Notes: generated by a model from the letters alone, not told the origin. Shown: positions 23,265 to 33,802, counted from the stretch's first letter. The stretch is 64,000 nucleotides of DNA from Adiantum capillus-veneris (GCA_014529385.2 CM043963.1:73637912-73701911), one strand, 5' to 3'. A program made the numbers and translations.

Positions 23265-24202
23265 TCATGCGTCTACCTTCTTCAAGAATCTCCATGGCTG
23301 AAAATTCTTGAAACCACTTCCAACACAAAAACATAAACATACCCATTCCATGAGTGGAAAAATTATAGTCTTCTGCAAAGACTGTGCATGCAATGTAGAT
23401 GAACATAGAGACGGAGTGCCAAACCGTTCACCAGACACGCAAACAATGAGATCGAATCTTAACTTAATCAATTGTGGCAATTCACAACGGAAATGCCCAT
23501 ACTTGGTGCTCATACTTTCTTGTGCTCTTTCTACAACTGTGTCGTGCCAAGGAAGAGACATGGAATGTGACTTCCTTGAATGCATACTTTTTAGCTTTTC
23601 ATGAATAATCCGCATACATCCGTGCTTATTCATGAGTGAAACGTGCTCAATGTACAATATGTCATGCCTAGGAAAAGGGATCACGTAAAGACGCTGACTA
23701 AAATACAGGAAACGATCACGAATGACACACTCGAACAATGCGTGCTGACAAATCATTCAAACACATAATACTTCCTGTAAGGGTTCTTTGGACCTAGGCT
23801 CGAGAGCCAAGATCGGTTTGTTGTGTTTGATCGAATCTGCCTTGGGGGGGGGGGGGGGTGGGTTGGGTTTGCTGTGGACCTCGACTCGAAGGCCAAGATC
23901 GATTCTTCGTGATTGATCGTCTCTGCAATGAGGTTAGCTTCACTAGAGACAATATCAGCTAACACATCATCCTTGTAAACAATCACACCATCTTCATGCA
24001 AATCATCATGCTTGGGAAAAATCACATCTTGATCATGCAAATCATCATGCTTGTCATTGTCATACAATTCTTCATGCTTATCATAATCATGCAAATCATG
24101 TGTGTCATGCTTGGGAGAAGAAGAGACGGAGAGAGTCTCCTTTTCCTGAGTCTCTTGCATCTGTGCCTGCACTTGAGAAAAGAGTCGCAACATCTCTTCC
24201 AT
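23265..24202 (-). CDS. Conserved unknown coding region of the A family
   Basis: I do not recognise this region. The frame 24202-23753 opens MEEMLRLFSQVQAQMQ and has a degenerate acidic/His repeat built on KHDDLHDQDVI. It then has SEANLIAETINHEESILA, a Pro run over a G/C homopolymer, and SSLGPKNPYRKYYVFE. The next frame (23756-23265) carries HALFEC-IRD-FLYFS and LMNKHGCMR blocks. In the plus-strand relative (40794-41280) both parts sit in one frame with the same order, so here a stop or frameshift splits them. The conservation between two copies suggests a real protein, perhaps the C-terminal part of a gag-like product. It lacks any protease, RT or integrase motif. Confidence 0.55.
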
Positions 24203-24430
24203 GTGTCAGTCGTTCATTGCTTTTCTTGCTTTATTCTCGCGATCAAATTCTGCTTCTTTTTCTTTGTTCTTTGCTTGTCCTTTTTCGAGCTCACGATCTC
24301 TTGCATCTGTGCCTGCACTTGAGAAAAGAGTCGCAACATCTCTTCCATGTGTCAATCGTTCATTGCTTTTCTTGCTTTATTCTCGCGATCAAATTCTGCT
24401 TCTTTTTCTTTGTTGTCCTTTTTCGAGCTC
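24151..24430. repeat. Tandem duplication, 146-bp unit, in A-minus
   Basis: TCTCTTGCATCTGTGCC begins copies at 24151 and 24297, nearly identical, except that the second lacks a few bases near 24412. The duplication lies within the gag-like region and helps disrupt its frame. Confidence 0.85.
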
Positions 24431-24968
24431 ACGATCTAATTTGGCTTGTCGTTCTTTGGCTTCCAAGCGTGCTTGCTCGCGCTCACGCTCTATGGCTGCC
24501 CTTCTTTCTTGGTACTTACGATCAATTTCTACCGTTCTTTCTGTTGTTCTTGCTTCACGTTCTAACTTCCTTTCCATAAACAACTGCTTCAACTCCTCCA
24601 TAGGAGTTAGTGCAATCCTTGGCGTAGATGGGGAAGGGGGAGGGTCGGAAAAACCTCCTGGTGGGGAAAATTCTTCTTCACCACCCTCATGCTCATCACC
24701 TCCATGCGAAGTATCCATGCCGCTTCGGGTGATGACCATCCACTGAAGTCGTGGGTTCTTAAGTTCACGAGGAACTTGGGTTCTTGTGGGTCTTGGGTCT
24801 TGGGTTCTTGAGGGTCTTGAGTTTCTTGAGTGTCTTGAGGTTCTGGACGTTCTTCTTTCGCTTGCAATCTGTGTTAGAGAAGGATCTTCTCTTCACCCGA
24901 GTTCTACTCTTTTCCGCAGGCGCACCCTTTGACGGCCTTGCGCTCACACCAAGGTTGCCTTTTCCCAC
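24389..24968 (-). pseudogene. gag-like N-terminal frame of A-minus
   Basis: The frame from ATG 24739 reads MVITRSGMDTSHGG, a start style seen in plant Ty3-type gag proteins. A Pro-rich stretch follows, then a long charged coiled coil (MERKLEREARTTERTVEID ... EREREQARLEAKERQ). Upstream, another frame carries a basic segment (SRTRVKRRSFSNTDCK) that is in frame with MVITRSG in the A-plus copy, so translation may begin further upstream. There is no zinc knuckle or clear capsid motif. It is broken downstream by the 146-bp duplication. Confidence 0.6.
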
Positions 24969-25197
24969 CTCGTGTTGATTGGCTGGCTGCTAAGTGCGCG
25001 GTCCACTCTCAATGAGTGTAAAGAGGCACAAGGGGAGGCTGGACAAGCCCTTCTTTCTTGAATTTCCTATCACTCTTCAAAACACGATTAGGAATCGACA
25101 CGCCCAAGAAAACTTGGGTTATGTGCGACCGCAACAAGCAAAAAAAAATATGTGGTTCTTGTGGTTCTTTCCTTGAGTGATACAGAACACTGCCAAA

Positions 25198-25209
25198 GCT
25201 CTGATACCA
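25198..25209 (-). other. Primer binding site, tRNA-iMet (A-minus)
   Basis: The minus strand reads TGGTATCAGAGC, one base from the LTR end. It fixes the orientation. Confidence 0.9.
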
Positions 25210-25210
25210 A

Positions 25211-26318
25211 TGTAAGGTGCAGCGGATGTGAATTGTTGAACTTTGCTCAAGATGAGTGCTCCAAACTGTCCTCAAGGTTCCTTTTCTTAGGGAAGGAAGA
25301 GCCTTCCGTGCTTTTAATGAGAGAATGCAAGTGATCACAAATAAAGTGAATAGACATTGTGCAAGAAGGTGTTGAGACTGAGAGATAAAGAGAGAAGAGA
25401 ATACGACACCGGGAAGTTGTCAAACCCTCCTCCAAGGGCCCCACTCTCGATGGCGAGAGTGGTCTACTATGGATTGCACAATTTGATACAAGGCTGATGC
25501 AATGAGTCTAAATGCTGCGATGTCGAGGTCGACGGTGTGGACGACGAGGACGAGTCTATTGCTGAAAACTGAATGCTGTATAGACGACGGGACAATGACT
25601 GTGATGGGCTGAACTGACTTTTCTCGCAACGCTGCCCCTTGCTGGTCCTCAAAACGCTAACTGCTGTGCAGGTATAAAACGTTGGCTGATGCTGCTACAA
25701 AAACGCTGATCATAGGCTGACTTTGCTGGTCTTCTATGGCTGAAATCGCTGCTGAAAACGCTGGCTTGAGGTTGTCCAAAACGCTAGCATGCATGGGGGA
25801 ATTGTTGATCTATGGGTTGAAATCGCCAGGCCTTCTGGGAATGGAAACGCTGGTGGTTCTTTGCTAAAAACGCTGGCTTTGCTGTAGAGAGAGAATGCCA
25901 AGGCTTCTTGCGGTTGGTCTTGCTTGAGAAGGTGCCTGTTGAGCAATTCTCCTGCTGCCTCTTCTGCCAGAAAGTGCTAGCTCTGGTAACTGGTTTGCTT
26001 ATATATTTTATTAGCAAAATTGCCCTACCTAGTTCCCAACAAGTCACTTAAAAATAATAAGTGAAAAATGTCAAAAAAGGGAAAATAGGTCTATGCACTG
26101 TAAAAATGCTCCTGATGGGTTCTGATAGAAATCTGACGATCATGCTGTGTGCAACCAGAGGATATGCATCTACTCTAAGTGTCTAGACATGCACGGTCTG
26201 CGAATAGACTCACAAAAGTGCCAAATCACTTCCTATTCTAGACTGACTTGACTGAACTGAACCCTGGTCATGCTGCAGCTTGTCCATGGACACATGGGGT
26301 AGGATGTGTCACGTGACA
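25211..26318 (-). repeat. 5' LTR of A-minus
   Basis: This is a partner of 21972-23075. On the minus strand it begins TGTCACGTGACA and ends CTTACA. The (AA)AACGCT motif recurs between 25650 and 25880. Confidence 0.85.
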
Positions 26319-26550
26319 AAAACTCTTAGCAGTGATTCATACTTAGTTAGAGGAAGCATCGCTTGCTTGGCGCAAAATTTACAATATATAGGATGATAAA
26401 ATTAATTTATTGTTTCAGACGAAGTTTTCAAAGAAATAGATGAGATGGGAACATTTTGTCTCAGTTTCACTTTCAGATAGTGTACTTGAAGGTGAAGAAA
26501 GATGAAGCTACAGATACTTTGCTTTGCAAGCCACAAATATTCGTTGTTAC
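26319..26550 (+). pseudogene. Old RNase H relic (second part)
   Basis: This continues the frame cut at 21971. KLLAVIHT is followed by degenerate matches to the RNase H C-terminus (SKK-MRW, then HFQIVYLKVKK and CKPQI), in changing frames with stops. Beyond 26550 nothing is recognisable up to 26821. Confidence 0.65.
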
Positions 26551-26821
26551 AGTAGGGTAGATGAGCTAGTAAGGAGGCACGCATCAATGGCGAAGTGTGT
26601 GAGGCCTATCATTAAGCACTCCTTGTTTCAATAAAAGTGCAAAATCTTGAAAGGTGATTAGTTGAGAGCCCTACTTTTTTGAAGTTATTTTGGAACCAAA
26701 ATGCCTCTTTAGAGTTTGTTTTAAAAATTTGAAATAAGCACAAATTTCTAAAAACATATCAATATTGATCTTGAAAAAAGTCCTTCAAAAAGACAACTTT
26801 GAATATATCTTCAGATGTTAG

Positions 26822-27417
26822 TGTCACAAGACGGGCACCATGTGCCAATAGAAAAGAACAGACTGAAGAGACTTTTAGCACTTCAATAACAACTGAACTG
26901 AAAGAGAGACGGCACGCGACATGGAGTGGCGGAATTCCATCCCAAAGAGTATTGGCCCCAAACCTTGGCGCCCCTTTCGGTATTTCTTTATATTGCATCA
27001 ACACAGTACAAGCCGGTACTCCAGACTCTGCACCTTCTCCAGGAAGCATGCTGGAGAATGAGCCCATGGCCTCATATTTGCCCTAGGCCCCAAAAGCAGT
27101 TTACATGAAAAGCCTTCAAAACTCAAAAGCTTCTGGTCCAAAAGCAATGCCAAAAAGCTACCAGCGTAAATCACGGAATTTCGTACAACTGCCACGTCAA
27201 CAATCAACGCAAAACGCGGAAATCCGTACAGTTTGCCACGTCATCATGTCAGCGCAATTTTCGGAAATCCGTACAATCTACCACGTCAGCAAGCCAACGT
27301 GAATTGCGGGTTCATCTTCCACTGCTTCTGCCTCTTCACTTAGGGTTTAGGCTTCTCGGCCATGATCTGCAAGTTGGCTCCATTCTTCAAGGCTTGATAC
27401 GTCAGCAGTTTGTGACA
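26822..27417 (-). repeat. LTR H1 (596 bp)
   Basis: TG...CA ends, with a polypurine tract on its right on the minus strand, so this is a 3' LTR of a minus-strand element. It is homologous to the solo copy H2 (27705-28547) and of the same type and length as the F LTR (48324-48918). It carries the shared AATAAAGAAATACCG cassette at about 26967-26991 (minus strand). The matching 5' LTR was not found. Confidence 0.75.
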
Positions 27418-27454
27418 TCTCCCCTTCTTGAAAGAGAGTAATCATCCTCGATTA
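27418..27454 (-). other. Polypurine tract and hairpin beside H1
   Basis: The minus-strand purine tract lies next to the LTR, and a stem-loop at 27437-27454 (GTAATC-type stem, AGGA loop on the minus strand) is 19 nt away. One pair is G-U only when read as minus-strand RNA. Confidence 0.6.
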
Positions 27455-27704
27455 CAGCATAACTGCAAAACAACTCAAGCTAGCTCAAAAATTTTCGAGG
27501 GTCATTCCGAGGGACAATCAGTTTGCTCTTTTTGTTAAGGAGTTAGCTTCTCCTTTCGCTCTTTTGATCAAGGAGTTGGCTTCTCCTTTCGTCCAGATCG
27601 GAACTCTTGATATTCCGATGTAGTAAAATTAGCCATCACACCCAGACTGCACGATCTCCCCGGGTGTCTTGATGCACTAAAATTACATACCCAGGCAATC
27701 TTAT

Positions 27705-27776
27705 TGTCACAAGACGGACACCACGTGCCAATAGAAAAGAACAGACTGAACAGACTTTTAGCACTTAATTAACAAT

Positions 27777-27851
<75 letters not shown>

Positions 27852-28547
27852 GACATGCGACATGGAGTGGCGGAATTCCACCCCAGAGAGTATTGGCCCC
27901 AAACCTTGGCACTCCTTTCGGTATTTCTTTATGATGGAGCTGATGGTTATATTGTCTTGTGGGTGACTACCATGGGTCTATACCTTGCACTTTCCTTTAA
28001 GGGTGAGTCTGGGCTTATCCTGGATTCATCTAGGTATACTCCTTTCGGTATTTCTTTATATTGCATCAACACAGTACAAGCCGGTACTCCAGACTCTGCA
28101 CCTTCTCTTGGAAGCATGCCAGAGAATGAGCCCTAACCTCATATTTAGAGACCCTTGGCTTGAAAAGCACTTTACATGAAAAGCCATCAAACTCAAAAGC
28201 ATCTAGTCCAAAAGCAAAGCCAAAAAGCTGCCAGCGTAAATCACAGAAATCCGTACAGCCTGCCATGTTATCAGCCAGCGCAAAACGCGGAAATTCGTAT
28301 AGCCTGCCACGTCATCATGTCAACGCAATTTTCAGAAATCTGCCATGTCATCAGTTTTTCCTGTGTGTGTGGATCTTGCTTTATTTTAATTCTTTATGTC
28401 ACTTGGGGCCCCAATCGGACAGGGTCCCCGTAAGTTGGTAGGACTTCTTCTTCTGTTACTTGTTCTTCTTAGGGTTTAGGCCCCTCGGCTAGCATCTGCA
28501 AGTTGGCTCCCTTCTTCCGGGCTTTGACACGTCAGTAGTTTGTGACA
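27705..28547 (-). mobile_element. Solo LTR H2
   Basis: This is homologous to H1, bounded by TG...CA, and has a perfect 5-bp target duplication CTTAT at 27700-27704 and 28548-28552. It is expanded by a (GA)n run at 27783-27850 and by an internal partial duplication of the CTTTCGGTATTTCTTTAT region (about 27915 and 28041). Confidence 0.85.
27783..27850. repeat. (GA)n microsatellite
   Basis: An uninterrupted GA run of about 68 bp lies inside solo LTR H2. H1 has only GAGAGA at the matching place. Confidence 0.95.
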
Positions 28548-28552
28548 CTTAT

Positions 28553-29310
28553 CCAATTAGGAATATTCAGTGGTTGGCACATCACAATGCAACACAAATG
28601 CTCACATATGCATGTTACAAGACATAGAAACATAAAGCCGTCGGTGAACACTCCTCCGGCATAACCTTACAAAGTCCGGGCCAGGAGATATTCAACGACT
28701 CCCTCATCACTCCTGCCGCATAACCTAAAAAGGTCCGGGCCGGGAGATATAGAGGCCTTTTACAACCAAACGCCCCCAAGACTGCAGCTTGCGTCGTTTG
28801 GAGGTGCTGAGAGTAACCACTGCTCAGACTTCTTAATACTAGTAACCACTGCTCAGACTTCTTAATACTCCTCCCGCATAACCATCCAAGTCCGGGCCGA
28901 GAGTCACAACAACAATTATTTTACAAGCATACAACTGAACGCTCCTCAAGCATTGGCCTGCGTCGTTCCGAGGACATCGGCTTGTGTCGTTCCGAGGTTT
29001 TCAAACATACAAGGAAACGCTCCCCAATCATGGGCCTGCGTCGTTCCGAGGTTCGAACAATACCAAAACAATCCACTGGGGAGTAAAATCACCAATCAAT
29101 GAAACCAATATTAAAACCAGAGTCAAACAATTCAAATCGGCACCAAGACAGGTTCAAAAAAGATACCATCCATTTCAAACAAGATCACCAAACAAGTTCT
29201 CAAACAGAACTCAAACAAACTTCAAACTTAAAAAGCAATCTCGACATCAATCGAGCTTGAAAAGTCGACTGACTTTCCATCTTGAAACTTGCACCAAAAA
29301 TTAGGGTTAG
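28553..29310. repeat. Non-coding stretch with dispersed short repeats
   Basis: Two motifs recur: CCGCATAACC with TCCGGGCC (28660, 28715, 28870 regions) and CTGCGTCGTTCCGAGG (28790 variant, 28968, 28985, 29038). A 37-bp duplication reading AGTAACCACTGCTCAGACTT lies near 28811-28870. There is no credible ORF. It may be the 3' untranslated region of the H1 element. Confidence 0.5.
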
Positions 29311-29640
29311 GTTCTTTCCATAAGGTTGTAGCCGACCACAACATGGTCCATCAATTCTTGGACAGACAATGTTCCTTTGGCAACGATGGTAGTCCGAAGT
29401 CGTAGCAATTCCACTGGACCTCCAAGGTTGTCAGCTCGAAAAGAGACACCTACTGAGAGATGTTGAGAAATTTCAAGATATAATCTGCAAGGGTTTCCAT
29501 GGCAAGCATTTCAGGATATCCCACTCTGCCAGGAGTTGCACTCCAAAGGAAGATGTTAGAAACCATACAACTTCGGGCAAAAATTTTCTTCAAAGCTTGC
29601 CAAGTCCTTGGAGTGTGCGGCTTGGTAGCTATAGACAATG
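29311..29640 (-). pseudogene. Degenerate unknown coding relic
   Basis: The minus-strand frame 29638-29450 (TWQALKKIFARSCMVSN, GRVGYPEMLAMETLADYIL) continues after a one-step frame change as a plausible protein segment (SFRADNLGGPVELLRLRTT, VQELMDHVVVGYNL) to about 29320. It might be gag-derived. I cannot name a family. Confidence 0.35.
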
Positions 29641-29769
29641 GACATCAACATCTGCATGGCACTGCTTTTGAGAAAAACAATGACTCGAAACAAATCTTGG
29701 ATCCTTCTTTTGCAAATGATCTTTTTGGCTTATGCCGTGTAAGACATGAGCGGTGAAGATGGGAGCGCG

Positions 29770-30290
29770 CCCATGCGCGATGAAGTAAGGTTGGGAGTGG
29801 CTAATAAGTCCGGGGTAGCACGAAGTTGTTAGTTTTAAAGAAAAATGGATTTTGGAGAATGTGCCTTGACTATAGGGCTCTCAACAAAATCACCATCAAG
29901 AACAGGTTTTCAATACCTTGGATCGATGATATACTGGACAGGCTACAAGGTTCTACATGTTTCAGTAGAATCGACTTGAAAAGTGGCTATCATCAGATTA
30001 GGATCGCTGTTGGAGATGTATACAAGACCGCTTTCAGGACGTCCTTTGGATTGTACGAGTATTTGGTGATGCTTTTCGGTCTCACAAATGCTCTTGCAAC
30101 GTTCAATAGGATGATGAATAGGATTTTTCTAAAGTATTGGTCATTTGTGGGCACCTTTCTCAACGACATCATCATATTCTCCAAGAGTGAGGCAGAGCAT
30201 TGACACAATCTGTTACAGGTTTTCTAGGCACTGCGTCAACATCGATCGGTGGTTAATGGGAAGAAGAGAGTTTTCTCGCATGAAAACTCG
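29770..30290 (+). pseudogene. Reverse transcriptase fragment
   Basis: This is RT of the Ty3/gypsy type: CLDYRALNKITIKNRFSI, SRIDLKSGYHQIRIA and YEYLVMLFGLTNA. The active site reads FLND instead of FXDD, so one catalytic Asp is Asn. TGA at 30201 and TAG at 30225 follow, the latter where relatives have Gln in VFQ-LR. No other pol domain is attached. Confidence 0.85.
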
Positions 30291-30416
30291 CGAATTCAAA
30301 GGGGAACTGTCCAATTAGGTGCGGGAGCTTCTAGACATGCGTAGGTCAAAATGATGCAAAACAGTGAATTACAGCCTGCTGTATTTATTTGCAGGTTTAG
30401 GGATTCACACCTAAAT

Positions 30417-31530
30417 TGCAAGATAACACCAAGGGAGCATTAGGGAAGCCTTGGATGCTTATACATGACAATTTAGATAGGTTTCGTAAGCACAAATACG
30501 AAACAACAACTCGTATTGCGAATTCGCAATCGGTACCTGTCGCTCTGAGTACGAGAAAGCGAACTCCGTGTATTGGCTTCTCTCGATCACTTGCAGATTC
30601 TCCGCCGGACGTGCTCCTTGTTGCTAGCGTTGGCAACTTTGTGTAGAGAGAGAGAGCGTGTATTGCTTTTATAGGCTCCCGCACCCGGCAGGAATAGCCG
30701 GTGCGGTGCCGGCCAAATTACTTGCAAGAAGCGCTAAAAGAGAGGGAGGGCTGCAGGCTGGTTTGGCAACGCTTGGAGAGAGAGATCGTATGATTTGCAG
30801 CCAGCCAGCCAGCGCTTAGTTTTTTTATTAAGCCATGCTTTAATTTAAGAGGGCTGCCCACTTATTAAGTGGGCGGCCGGTCAAAACTCCATAAAACTCA
30901 GTGAGCTGAAAATCGATGCTATGCAATCACATTCCAAGCGTCCTTGGGTGCAGTTCTCAGGCTCAGATGCAATGCAAACACAGATTCCTTGCGGGAAAGC
31001 ATCCGCTTTTCCGGGAAAACACTTAAAAATATTCCGCTTTTTAGCTCAGAACCCATCTTTATTCTTGTGCTTGCGTCTTTACGCGTATTCAGTTTGGGTT
31101 TTTTGCGTCACTGGGTGCAATTCTCAGGCTCAAATGCAATGCAAACACAGATTCCTTGCAGGAAAGCATCCGCTTTTCCTGGAAAACACTTAAAAATATT
31201 CCGCTTTTTAGCTCGGAACCCATCTTTATTCTTGCGCTTGCGTCTTTACGCGTATTCCGTTTTCCAGTTTGGGTTTTTTGCTAGACCAACAGAATATTCC
31301 CTTTCTGATGCTCCTGTTACCCATCATGTGACGCATCAAGAATATCCGTTTCCAGGTCTCTCCTATCGAACTAATGGTACAACCCCTTCGCAATGCTCAT
31401 CCTATGACACATTAGAGTTGTCCGTTCCTAACCTTCCTAACCTTACGGTTCAAGTCCACACATTTAAATATTCTAATTTCAAAAAAAAGAAATTACTCAT
31501 AAAAATAAGAAAATAATCTATTTAGCAATA
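30417..31530 (-). mobile_element. Solo LTR K, related to the B/E LTR
   Basis: The reverse complement aligns to B LTR landmarks in order: TTGCTAA...TATTTTCTTATTTTT, the GATGCGTCACATGATGGGT block, AATAAAGATGGGTT, the GCCCACTTA/TAAGTGGGC palindrome, and the GACAGGTA segment. The ends are approximate and no target duplication was found. Confidence 0.65.
30948..31275. repeat. Tandem duplication, 163-bp unit, in LTR K
   Basis: GTGCA(G/A)TTCTCAGGCTCA begins copies at 30948 and 31111. Each includes AATAAAGATGGGTT on the minus strand, so the candidate poly(A) signal is doubled. Confidence 0.85.
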
Positions 31531-31905
31531 GAGACATGGGGATTTTGTCTATGAAGCCTTGTATTGTCGCTATGTTACCGAAATTGGGCTAGAGTAGGCA
31601 ATTTTTAGCCCAATAGAAGTGGGACAGCTCATAGATGTTTACAGGTTTCTTCCAAGTTTAATTGGAATAAAGAAATACCGAAAGGGGTGCAACCTTTGGG
31701 GCCAACAAGGTGTCACCATCTACTCGGGAGCACTCTAGCTTCCAAGTCGTGATTTGTTTTGAAGTGTTGAATTCCAGACACAAGTTTATTCGTGCAATTG
31801 CTTTGTGTCGTAAAGTATAACTAAAGATAAACAATGTATAGATAGGGTGAAAGCCAAAGTTTACCGCCCTTTAGTGAGACAAAGGCAAGGGCAAGGTGGA
31901 TGAGG

Positions 31906-32235
31906 ACAACAGTGAGTGATTCTACCAAGGAGTCAACGGAGTCTACCTGTGTGGCACAAATGACCCTGGCAAAGCTTCAGCTTTCTAGGTCATTGGTGGT
32001 TGCCACAACATGCTTCAACCAGAGAGAGGCATCAAAACGATAGAGAGGAGTTCAAATGCCTAGTGTGATCCCATTAGTTATTTTGTCTTTTAGGTATTTG
32101 TTTACTAATGACATGGTACTTGGTCATGCAATTTTTGAGGGGGGGTACTTAAGGTCCCCCAAGGTAGGATACAAAGAGCACTCTAGCCCTATTGTATAAT
32201 CATGTAATTCATAGCCAAGTTGGTTTGTTTGAGCA

Positions 32236-32274
<39 letters not shown>

Positions 32275-32400
32275 TGCATTCTATCTCTAACCCATTGTTG
32301 ACTTTGACTAGCAAAAATCCTACACATCCCCTCTAAGTTCATCATGGCTACAAGTACAATGATGAGCTTTGTGGTGGTTTTGGCTAATCCCCTCTTATTT
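31906..32400 (+). other. Unassigned flank of A-plus with (GT)n
   Basis: It contains a (GT)n run at about 32240-32272 and a polypurine-like TTTTGAGGGGGGG ending near 32144, as if an LTR began there. No ORF or family match was found. Confidence 0.4.
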
Positions 32401-32557
32401 TGTCACGTGCACATCTAACCCTATGTGTACGTGGACAAGCTACTTCACGACAACTTTTGTGAGTCTGTTCGCAGATCGTGCATGTCCAGACACTTAGAAT
32501 AGATACATATCCTCTGGTTGCACACAACATGATCATCAGATTTCTATCAGAACCCAT
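32401..32557 (+). repeat. 5' LTR of A-plus, first part
   Basis: This matches the start of the A-minus LTR (TGTCACGTG, GTGCATGTCCAGACAC, CATATCCTCTGGTTGCAC). It is cut at the CCCAT target of B and resumes at 38638. Confidence 0.85.
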
Positions 32558-33096
32558 TGTTGCTAACTGGACTATTTTCTTATTTTTAATGATTAATCTC
32601 TTTTTTTAAGGATATTTTATTATGTGCACTAAGAACTGTTAAAAAGATTGTAGCTACAGGAACTGCCATCAGGAACGGACAACTCTGATGTGTCATTTGA
32701 TGGGTGACGGTAAACATCGCGAAGGAGTTTCCGTAAGTTCGGTGGAAAGGGCTGGGTTACGAGTGCCTCTAATGCGTCACATGATTGGTGACGGGTGCAT
32801 CAGTAAGGGGGCATCCCGTAGGCTAAGGAGGAAATCCGAACTGAGTAAGAAAATACGTGTAAGAACGCAATAACAAGAATAAAGATGGGTTCAATGAAGC
32901 TTTTTACGAAAAGCAAGAACAATCGCGGGAAGGCAGAGTCCAGACGCTTTCCCGCGAGGAATCTATGTTTGCATTGCATTCGTGCATGTGGTTGCATCCA
33001 GGGATGCCTGGGAAGTGTTGTTAAATGCATTGGTTTTAACTTATAAGGTTTTATTGAGTTTTTGGGCAGGTTCAGACCAATTTTAAAATATGCCGG

Positions 33097-33113
33097 CCGC
33101 CCACTTAATAAGT
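33097..33113. other. Conserved palindrome in B-type LTRs
   Basis: CCCACTTA-A-TAAGTGG(G): one base of the outer arm is changed here (GTGGAC), while the 3' LTR copy (about 37945-37961) is perfect. The solo LTR K has the same palindrome near 30855. Confidence 0.6.
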
Positions 33114-33253
33114 GGACAGCCACTTAGAAGATAAAGCAACAAAACCAGCCAGCGAATTCTCTCTCCCTACGGATAGAAAAGCGCCAAAAAAAAAAAAAAA
33201 AAAAACGGCCGCCATCTCTACGCGAGCAGTTATTCGTGCCGTGGCCAGGGAGC

Positions 33254-33260
33254 TATAAAA
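33254..33260 (+). promoter_or_regulatory. TATA box of B 5' LTR
   Basis: TATAAAA in GAGCTATAAAAGCACC is conserved at 38100-38106 in the 3' LTR. Transcription would start roughly 30 bp downstream. The position fits the U3/R border of a 1.2-kb LTR. Confidence 0.7.
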
Positions 33261-33458
33261 GCACCACATGCCCTCACTCACGGGAGGTACCAACATCAGC
33301 AAGAGAAGACTCTGCCGCAAGAGATCGCGAGACTACGAAGCACGGAAGTCGCTTTTTCCGCGCAAGAGCGACAGGTATCTATTGTGGATTCGCCATACGA
33401 ATTGTTGTCGCGTGTTTGTGTGGTTTGTTTTGTAGGAATCTCCCGTCTTACGGAAAGG

Positions 33459-33590
33459 CCCTTCACGGGAAGTACGGCTTCACGCCTAAGTCCCTTACGG
33501 GAAAGTACGGCTTCGCACCTAAGTCCCTTACGGGAAGGAACGGCCTTGTGCCCAAGTCCTTTACGGGAAAGCACGACCTTCGGGTCTAAG
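33459..33590 (+). repeat. Four tandem 33-bp units in the B leader
   Basis: Four 33-bp units begin CCCTT(A/C)... or CCTTTA... and share TTACGGGAA and TACGGC. The same array is at 38304-38435 in the 3' LTR. The unit length is 11 codons and an ORF (about 33236-33589) reads through all four units, ending shortly after. Confidence 0.9.
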
Positions 33591-33790
33591 ATTACAGAAC
33601 GGAGGAGTTTCCTCGGGTTCTCGTGCTTGTATACGAATTCTCCCTGAATAAAAGAATACTCTTAATGGGGGGGGACCAGCCCATCTTTTGGTTCCCAATA
33701 CTGTGTCGATCTTCTCCCTTCTCTCACATTTGCAAAGTATTTTAATTTTCAGATTTTCAAGTGCTCGTGTACGCTCCCGTTTTGTGACAG

Positions 33791-33802
33791 TGGTATCAGA
33801 GC
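33791..33802 (+). other. Primer binding site, tRNA-iMet (B)
   Basis: TGGTATCAGAGC lies one base after the LTR end at 33789. Confidence 0.9.

Larger units (their letters stand above)
21972..26318 (-). mobile_element. Element A-minus: LTR element with gag-like ORFs and no pol
   Basis: Two LTRs of about 1.1 kb (21972-23075 and 25211-26318) flank a 2.1-kb interior read on the minus strand. The perfect tRNA-iMet primer site is at 25209-25198, and a polypurine tract is at 23090-23076 beside the 3' LTR. The interior encodes a basic/coiled-coil gag-like frame and a second conserved frame (23265-24202), but no protease, RT or integrase. It interrupts an old RNase H whose frame resumes beyond it. No clean target duplication is seen (AATAT on the left, AAAAC on the right). 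The plus-strand relative at 32401-41433 defines the family. It is probably non-autonomous. Confidence 0.85.
30300..31905 (+). repeat. Old G-like LTR, split by solo LTR K
   Basis: 30305-30410 matches, in reverse orientation, the GCAGGTTTAGGG / CAGCCTGCTGTA region of the G LTRs. 31667-31705 carries the AATAAAGAAATACCG cassette on the plus strand, and 31855-31890 matches the G LTR end (GGGTGAAAGC, TACCGCCCTTT). The order is as expected for one plus-strand G-type LTR interrupted in the middle. It is well diverged. Confidence 0.6.
32558..33789 (+). repeat. 5' LTR of B
   Basis: TGTTGCTAA...GTGACA, 1232 bp. It contains two TGATG-GTCA-TGAT-GGTGACGG blocks 86 bp apart (32685, 32771), a palindrome near 33097, a poly-A run (about 33183-33205), a TATA box, and a 4 x 33-bp repeat. 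Confidence 0.9.

Noticed and set aside
21967-26323. Clean target-site duplication for A-minus
   Set aside because: Flanks AATAAT/AATAT and AAAAC do not match; insertion is instead shown by RNase H resuming across the element.
26822-28547. H1 and H2 as the two LTRs of one element
   Set aside because: H2 has its own perfect CTTAT duplication on both sides, so it is a solo LTR; the 0.3-kb gap also holds no primer site.
29826-30290. Functional reverse transcriptase gene
   Set aside because: Active site FLND instead of FXDD, stops at 30201 and 30225, and no other pol domain.
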